From: Pseudomonas kielensis
GTDB lineage: Bacteria; Pseudomonadota; Gammaproteobacteria; Pseudomonadales; Pseudomonadaceae
Direction: 5' to 3'
DNA: 64,000 bases
Assembly: GCF_014236655.1 (NCBI RefSeq)
Contig: NZ_JACMYG010000008.1
Span: forward strand, 166,561-230,560
Shown here: in pieces, positions 59,030-64,000 of the stretch
Layout: each line of letters opens with the position of its first letter
Numbering within the stretch: the stretch's first letter is position 1
Made by a program: the position numbers and the translations under genes
The notes under the pieces: model-generated
Seen by the model: the letters and a program-made list of their open reading frames with translations, nothing else
The model's database searches: none
What the model was told of the DNA's origin: nothing

Positions 59030-61312
59030 ATGCTCAGTAAATGGCTGGACCCCGCGCTGCTGTTACTCACCGCCTTCACGCTGTTGGCGGGGGGCGTTGC
59101 GTACCTTGCACAAGAGGCTGGCTGGGCATCGGTATGCTGGGCTGCCGGCAGTCTGGTGATGGCCTTGATCCTGCTCGTTGAGATCGCCAAGCGCCTGGCT
59201 CGCCGGGAGGCGGGGGTCGACTTGATTGCGTTGCTGTCGATTACCGCCGCCCTGGTTTTCGAGCAAGCCCTGGTGGCTGCGGTGATTGCGTTGATGCTGG
59301 CATCCGGGCGCACCCTGGAGTTCTTCACCAGGCAACGCGCCGAGCGCGAACTGCGAGCCCTCGTTGACCGCGCCCCACGTACGGCCTGGTTGCAGGAGGA
59401 GGGCGGCCTGCGCAAGGTCCCCGTGGAGCAAATCCAGGCGCATCAAACCGTGTTGGTACGGTTGGGAGAAGTCGTGCCAGTCGACGGCTGCCTGCTCAGT
59501 ACGGCCGCCATTCTCGACGAGTCGGCGCTCAGCGGTGAGTCGTTGCCTGTCACCCATCGTCAGGGAGAGCAACTGCCCAGTGGGGTTTCCAATGTGGGGG
59601 CGCCTTTCCTGCTCTCGGCCACAAGAACGTCAGCGCAAAGCACCTATGCAGGTATCGTTCGGCTGGCCGAGGCCGCGCGCCGCTCGCGGGCGCCTTTTGT
59701 ACGACTGGCTGACCGCTATGCGTTGTATTTCATACCGCTGACGTTGCTGATTGCCGCCGTGGCCTGGCACGTGAGTGGTGATCCCTTGCGAGCATTGGCG
59801 GTGCTGGTGGTGGCGACGCCTTGCCCGTTGATTCTGGCGGTACCCATTTCCATCATGTCGGGTATTTCGAGGGCGGCACGGCGCGGGATCCTGGTCAAGG
59901 ATGGCGCGACGCTGGAGGCATTGGCCGGGGTAAAGCAGGTGTTTCTCGACAAGACCGGCACGCTGACCAGCGGCCATGCCCGTCTGCAGTCGATAGAGGT
60001 CAACGGGATGACCGACCCGCAACGCCTGCTGGGCCTGGCCGCGTCGTTGGCACAGGCTTCGACCCACCCCATCTCCCAGGCCATTGTCGACGCGGCGCAT
60101 CAGCGCCAACTGCCCCTCAGCGTGCCGCAGGACGTGGAAGAAAGCCCAGGCTCAGGGCTGTGTGGGCGGGTCGATGGCGTGCGGGTGCGTTTTGGTACGT
60201 TGTCTTTTGCTCATGAACAAAGCCCTGCGACCGAGTGGGCCTCAGCCATGCTGCGCCACATGGATTACCTGGCGTGCAGCGGCAGCTTCATCGACGTCGA
60301 CGGGGCGCTCGTTGGCCTGCTGGTGTTCTCCGACAACGTTCGGCGCGAGACCCCGCAGACCCTGCGGCGACTGCGCAACAGAGGCATCGAAAGGATCGTC
60401 ATGCTCACCGGGGATCGCCTGGAAACCGCACAGATGATTGCGCTGTCTGCCGGGATTGACGAACTGCGTGCCGGGTTGACCCCCGAGGAAAAAGTGCGCG
60501 CTGTGCAGCAAGGTTGCCTGCGCACCAGCACCCTGATGGTCGGCGATGGCATCAACGACGCCCCCGCACTGGCGGCGGCCAACGTCGGTGTGGCCATGGG
60601 GGCCGGAGGTGCCACGGCTTCGGCACAAGCCGCGGGTGTCGTCCTGCTGGTGGATCGCCTCGATCGTCTGGTCGAGGCGTTGGACATTGCCCGACGCACT
60701 TGCCACATCGCCCGCCAGGGTGTGCGGGTCGGGATGGGCATGTCGTTGCTGGCCATGGTGGTGGCGGCCTTCGGTTACCTGCCGCCCTTGATCGGCGCCG
60801 TGGTGCAGGAGGGCATCGACGTGGTGATCATCCTTAACGCCTTGCGGGCACTGGGGCCGTCGTGGGGGCGCAGGAAACGAAAGCTGACCGCCGCGCACAT
60901 CGATCACCTGCAAGACGAACACCAGCAACTCGCCACTGTGCTGAGTGATCTGCACCAGTTGGCCAGCGACTTTGCCAAGCGTCCGCTTGCGCAAGCACAG
61001 ACCGACCTGCAGGCGCTGGTCGACACGCTGCAGACTTCATTGGCGCCACATGAACACGAAGATGAAAGCGCACTGTACCCACTGCTGACGCGAAGCATGC
61101 CGGGCGAGGACCCGATGGCAGCCATGAGCCACGCTCACCGGGAGATTTTTCGCCTTATCCACCTGCTGGCGCGCATGAGCCATGACTTTCGTTCCGACCC
61201 GGCGACGACGCCGGCTGATGAAGTGCAACACCAGTTGATTCGGCTCGACACCCTCGTGCAATTGCACTTTGAGCAGGAGGAAGAGCTGTTTCGTTATCTG
61301 GATGGGCGCTAG
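59030..61312 (+). CDS. Heavy-metal-type P-type ATPase with C-terminal hemerythrin-like domain
   Basis: 760 residues from ATG 59030 (AGAGGGA nine bases upstream); ATG 58985 is a weaker start. The P1B core has LSGESLP, the transmembrane metal motif ATPCPLILAVP, phosphorylated Asp307 in FLDKTGTLTSG, STHPISQAI and GDGINDAPAL. There is no N-terminal metal-binding domain. The last 140 residues form a hemerythrin-like four-helix bundle with the ligand pattern HIDHLQDEHQQL, APHEHEDESALYP, SHAHREIF, HFEQEEELFRYL, expected to hold a di-iron site. Transport coupled to an oxygen- or iron-sensitive domain would suit the island. The metal transported is unknown. Confidence 0.88.
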   Translation: MLSKWLDPALLLLTAFTLLAGGVAYLAQEAGWASVCWAAGSLVMALILLVEIAKRLARREAGVDLIALLSITAALVFEQALVAAVIALMLASGRTLEFFTRQRAERELRALVDRAPRTAWLQEEGGLRKVPVEQIQAHQTVLVRLGEVVPVDGCLLSTAAILDESALSGESLPVTHRQGEQLPSGVSNVGAPFLLSATRTSAQSTYAGIVRLAEAARRSRAPFVRLADRYALYFIPLTLLIAAVAWHVSGDPLRALAVLVVATPCPLILAVPISIMSGISRAARRGILVKDGATLEALAGVKQVFLDKTGTLTSGHARLQSIEVNGMTDPQRLLGLAASLAQASTHPISQAIVDAAHQRQLPLSVPQDVEESPGSGLCGRVDGVRVRFGTLSFAHEQSPATEWASAMLRHMDYLACSGSFIDVDGALVGLLVFSDNVRRETPQTLRRLRNRGIERIVMLTGDRLETAQMIALSAGIDELRAGLTPEEKVRAVQQGCLRTSTLMVGDGINDAPALAAANVGVAMGAGGATASAQAAGVVLLVDRLDRLVEALDIARRTCHIARQGVRVGMGMSLLAMVVAAFGYLPPLIGAVVQEGIDVVIILNALRALGPSWGRRKRKLTAAHIDHLQDEHQQLATVLSDLHQLASDFAKRPLAQAQTDLQALVDTLQTSLAPHEHEDESALYPLLTRSMPGEDPMAAMSHAHREIFRLIHLLARMSHDFRSDPATTPADEVQHQLIRLDTLVQLHFEQEEELFRYLDGR

Positions 61313-61417
61313 TGAATCGCTCCGGATTCTCGAGACACCTGCAAGCTCATCTGAAAAGGTCGCGGTGCCCGTCAAAACGCCGCATAACGTGATGCTGCTT
61401 GGACGGCCGGTTGCAGG

Positions 61418-62614
61418 TCAGGTTTTTCTACCGGTCACCAGACCTGAAGCGCCAACAAAGTAAAACACCCCACCGGCAACCACAAATACCCCAAGCATGT
61501 AAAAGATAAAGTGCGCAGGCTGGCTCGCCAGGACGATACCGCACAGCACCGGGCCCAGCGCCGCGCCGAGGTTGCTGAGGTTTTGTGCGCCGTAGTACAG
61601 GCCCCGCAGAGGGGCTGGGGCAATGTGGTCGATGAACATGTATTCGGCGGGGAATACGATGATTTCGCCGACGGTGAAAATGGCCATGGACAGCACCCAG
61701 AGCATGACGCTGGTCGACAGGGCAAACCCGCCCAGCCCCAGCAGGAACAAGCTCAAGCCCGCCGCCAGCCAGAGGTTCAACTGGCGCTGGGAGATCTTGC
61801 GGCCGATGAGGTATTGCAGGCTGATGACCATGATGGCATTGGTCGTGACCAGGGCGCTGATGACCTGATAAGCGAACTCGGGCGTGGTGGTGACCACCAG
61901 GTACTGCGAGAGGTAGGCGGTGAACTGACCAAAGACCACGGCGCTGAGCAGCCCGCCCAGGGTGAAGCAGACCAGGCGCCGGTCCTTGAGCAGCAGTTTG
62001 CCCATCGCCAGGAATGCGCCGGGCGGGCGGGACGTATCAAGCACCTGCAGCGTTCTGTCGCCCCAGCGCCAATAGACTCCGCAGAACCCTGCGCCGAGTC
62101 CCGCGGACAGCAGGAAAGGCCAACTGATATCCAGCCGGGCCATCCCGGCGCCCAGCAATGGGCCGACGGCGTAGCCGATATTGCTCAGGGTGTATTTGAT
62201 CGAAAACACGCTGCTGCGCTCGGCGGGCGCCAGCAAGCGGCCGAACCCGGATTTGGCCGCGATATCAATCACCGCGTATGCCAGGTTGATCACCACCAGG
62301 CAGAAGTAGAACAGCCACAGGTCGCGGGCCAGGAACGTGCCGAGAAAGCCCAGCGCAAACACCGCGCTGCAAGCCAGGATCAGTCGGTAGCTGGACACTC
62401 TGTCCACCAGGAAGCCGCCGTAAAGGCTCAACAACGACCCGACGATCAGGCTGCTGCCAATGACCAGCCCGACATCCGCCACGCTCAAGCCGAAGTGGCT
62501 GCTCAGGTAGATCACCAGATAGGGCAGGGTGACGGCCCGCGCCAGGGTCAAGACCAGGGAGGCACTGAGCAGCAGTTTTACCGTGCCGGGATAATTTTTC
62601 AGGGTGGCCAGCAT
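61418..62614 (-). CDS. Major facilitator superfamily transporter
   Basis: 398 residues with about twelve membrane segments. The loop between helices 2 and 3 has GGFLVDRVSSYRLI, a form of the MFS signature. It is likely an efflux pump or exporter, substrate unknown. Divergent from the LysR gene with 155 bases between, so LysR may control it. No FNR-type box is seen here, which marks the right border of the island. ATG 62614 has no strong ribosome site. Confidence 0.85.
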   Translation of the reverse strand: MLATLKNYPGTVKLLLSASLVLTLARAVTLPYLVIYLSSHFGLSVADVGLVIGSSLIVGSLLSLYGGFLVDRVSSYRLILACSAVFALGFLGTFLARDLWLFYFCLVVINLAYAVIDIAAKSGFGRLLAPAERSSVFSIKYTLSNIGYAVGPLLGAGMARLDISWPFLLSAGLGAGFCGVYWRWGDRTLQVLDTSRPPGAFLAMGKLLLKDRRLVCFTLGGLLSAVVFGQFTAYLSQYLVVTTTPEFAYQVISALVTTNAIMVISLQYLIGRKISQRQLNLWLAAGLSLFLLGLGGFALSTSVMLWVLSMAIFTVGEIIVFPAEYMFIDHIAPAPLRGLYYGAQNLSNLGAALGPVLCGIVLASQPAHFIFYMLGVFVVAGGVFYFVGASGLVTGRKT

Positions 62615-62769
62615 CCGTGCCTCATGGTTCAGCGGGGTGGGTTCAAGAGCGTTGTCAGGCGCAAGGCATTGATTGATGCGCTGGAATCCAGCTTACTGGG
62701 GAATGCCGTTCAGATTGCGGATGGTTTTTCCACCGTTGGCGGAATCTGGTTCATGAATGTGGGGCTTGT

Positions 62770-63699
62770 ATGTTTTCTTCGGAACGCTTGAAGGGCATTG
62801 ATGTGTTTGTCTGTGTCGCGGACGCTGGCAGCTTTCGGATTGCGGCCGAGCGGATGCACCTGACGGCCTCGGCCATCAGCAAAAGCATTGCCCGCCTGGA
62901 GGCGCGGTTGGGGGCTCGGCTGTTCCAGCGCACGACGCGGCGCCTGGCATTGACCGACGCGGGGATGACGTTCTATCGCACTTGCACCGGGGTGCTGGCC
63001 GAGCTGGAAGAGGCAGAGCTGTCGCTGCACAGCGAAAACAGCGAGCTTCAGGGGCGGGTTCGGCTGGACCTTCCCGGTGCCTACGGCCGGGCCCAGGCAC
63101 TGCCGCTCATTTTGCGGTTTGCCCAGGCGCATCCCCGGCTGCTGCCGCATGTTTCCTTCTCGGACCGTTACAGCGACCCGATCGCCGAAGGTGTCGACAT
63201 CGTGGTGCGCATTGGGGGCGCGGACATCTGGCCCGATACCCTGGGCCATCGCTACCTGGGCAGCGAGTGGCATGTCTTCTGTGCGTCACCCGCGTACTTG
63301 AGCCAGCACGGCACGCCCCTGACCGAGGACGACCTGCAGCATCATCAATGCATCGCCTACGGCTGGGTGGATGGCAACGTCAGCCCGTGGAGCTTTTCCG
63401 GCCACCGCGCCGCCGGCGAAACCGAGCGCCGGCAGGTGCCTGCCACACTGGTGGTGGGGGATGGCGAGGGGTTGTTGGTTTCGGTACTGACGGGGTGCGG
63501 CATCGCGCAACTACCGACCTGGTTGATCCAGCAGCACCTAGAGGCGGGGACCCTGGTCGAGGTACTCCCTCGGCTGGCAACCGACGGCCAGGCGATCAAC
63601 CTGGTCTGGCAAAAAAGCCGGCAGTCGCTTCCCCGGATCAGTGCCTTGCTGGAAGTGCTCGCCGCAGGCCTGAAACCGTCCAGTGGCAACGGCGTGTGA
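62770..63699 (+). CDS. LysR-family transcription regulator
   Basis: 309 residues. N-terminal winged helix-turn-helix (FSSERLKGIDVFVCVADAGSFRIAAERMHLTASAISKSIARLEARLGARLFQRTTRRLALTD-like), then the effector-binding domain (DLPGAYGRAQALPLILRFAQAHP, SDRYSDPIAEGVDIVVRIG). It is of the group that includes DNA-binding activators near divergent transporter genes. Its probable target is the MFS gene. Ligand unknown. Confidence 0.9.
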   Translation: MFSSERLKGIDVFVCVADAGSFRIAAERMHLTASAISKSIARLEARLGARLFQRTTRRLALTDAGMTFYRTCTGVLAELEEAELSLHSENSELQGRVRLDLPGAYGRAQALPLILRFAQAHPRLLPHVSFSDRYSDPIAEGVDIVVRIGGADIWPDTLGHRYLGSEWHVFCASPAYLSQHGTPLTEDDLQHHQCIAYGWVDGNVSPWSFSGHRAAGETERRQVPATLVVGDGEGLLVSVLTGCGIAQLPTWLIQQHLEAGTLVEVLPRLATDGQAINLVWQKSRQSLPRISALLEVLAAGLKPSSGNGV

Positions 63700-63795
63700 G
63701 GCGGCCAGGCTGGGAACACCCCGTGGCAGCTGCCAAAGGCTGCGTTGGGTTGCGCAGCGCCCCCTGGTGGCATTGCCAATTTTGCAAAAGGGGGG

Positions 63796-63815
63796 CGGGG
63801 GACTGTCCCCTTTTT
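63796..63815 (+). terminator. Terminator after the LysR gene
   Basis: GGGGACTGTCCCC (stem GGGGA/TCCCC, loop CTG) followed by TTTTT. It lies about 97 bases after the LysR stop. Confidence 0.6.
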
Positions 63816-64000
63816 GGTCAGGACCGCATCTGACCCGGCGCAACCACCACGTCTATGACGTTCCAATCCTACGCGGATGACTAACTCAATACGTTTCCCA
63901 CGAGCATCACGGAAACGTCCTATTTACTCCCGATATCCACATCTTCAGGGTGCTGCCTGTCAATCACATCCTCTTACTCATGGTCATCGGCCGGTTGGTT
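63816..64000. other. No supported gene to the window end
   Basis: 185 bases with only short frames and a small inverted repeat (CGTTTCC at about 63891 and GGAAACG at about 63910). I cannot support a gene; a gene start may lie beyond the window. Confidence 0.5.

Overview
The window looks like a chromosomal segment of a Pseudomonas of the fluorescens group. The evidence is high-GC coding with GGAG-type ribosome sites, REP/REPIN elements built on the core GTGGGAGCGGGCTTGCCCGC, an OprI-like lipoprotein, and a Pseudomonas-style inositol cluster. All strong genes are protein-coding. I see no rRNA, tRNA, CRISPR array, transposase or phage gene.

Region 1 (1-12.4 kb, all + strand) is a myo-inositol catabolic and uptake cluster: the tail of a gene that is probably iolC, then iolE, iolB, mmsA/iolA, iolI, iolD, iolG, a second Gfo/Idh/MocA dehydrogenase, and a ribose-type ABC importer (binding protein, double ATPase, permease). 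Inositol enters through the importer, is oxidised by the dehydrogenases, passes through IolE, IolD, IolB (and IolC upstream), and ends through MmsA as acetyl-CoA. REP hairpins sit between genes, and an IolR-like palindrome lies before the importer genes.

Region 2 (about 12.5-61.3 kb) is a dense island of stress and low-oxygen genes. It holds eight double-domain universal stress proteins (USPs), two zinc alcohol dehydrogenases, a GNAT acetyltransferase, a K+-channel-like protein, a beta-CASP nuclease-like metallohydrolase, a BCAM0308-type zinc protein, a GroEL paralogue and an APH-fold protein. It also holds an operon usp - acetyl-CoA synthetase - pyruvate dehydrogenase E1alpha/E1beta/E2 - acyl carrier protein, a PRPP-synthase/PyrR-like pair, a phosphoribosyltransferase with an alpha/beta hydrolase, an erythromycin-esterase-family protein, an FNR-type regulator, phosphoketolase, kdpFABCDE, FtsH with a triple-BON protein, an OprI-like lipoprotein, Hsp20, and a P-type ATPase with a C-terminal hemerythrin-like domain. 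I found twenty 14-bp FNR/Anr-type boxes (TTGAT-N4-ATCAA and close variants), almost all in promoter-length gaps and often paired between divergent genes. The gene content resembles the low-oxygen-activated (lxa) locus of Burkholderia cenocepacia and, functionally, the DosR dormancy regulon of Mycobacterium tuberculosis. The likely role is survival without oxygen: acetyl-CoA and acetyl-phosphate production, alcohol/aldehyde redox balancing, K+ uptake, chaperones and proteolysis, under a [4Fe-4S] regulator encoded inside the island.

Region 3 (61.4-64 kb) returns to ordinary genes: an MFS transporter divergent from a LysR regulator, a compact terminator, and about 190 bases without a gene I can support.
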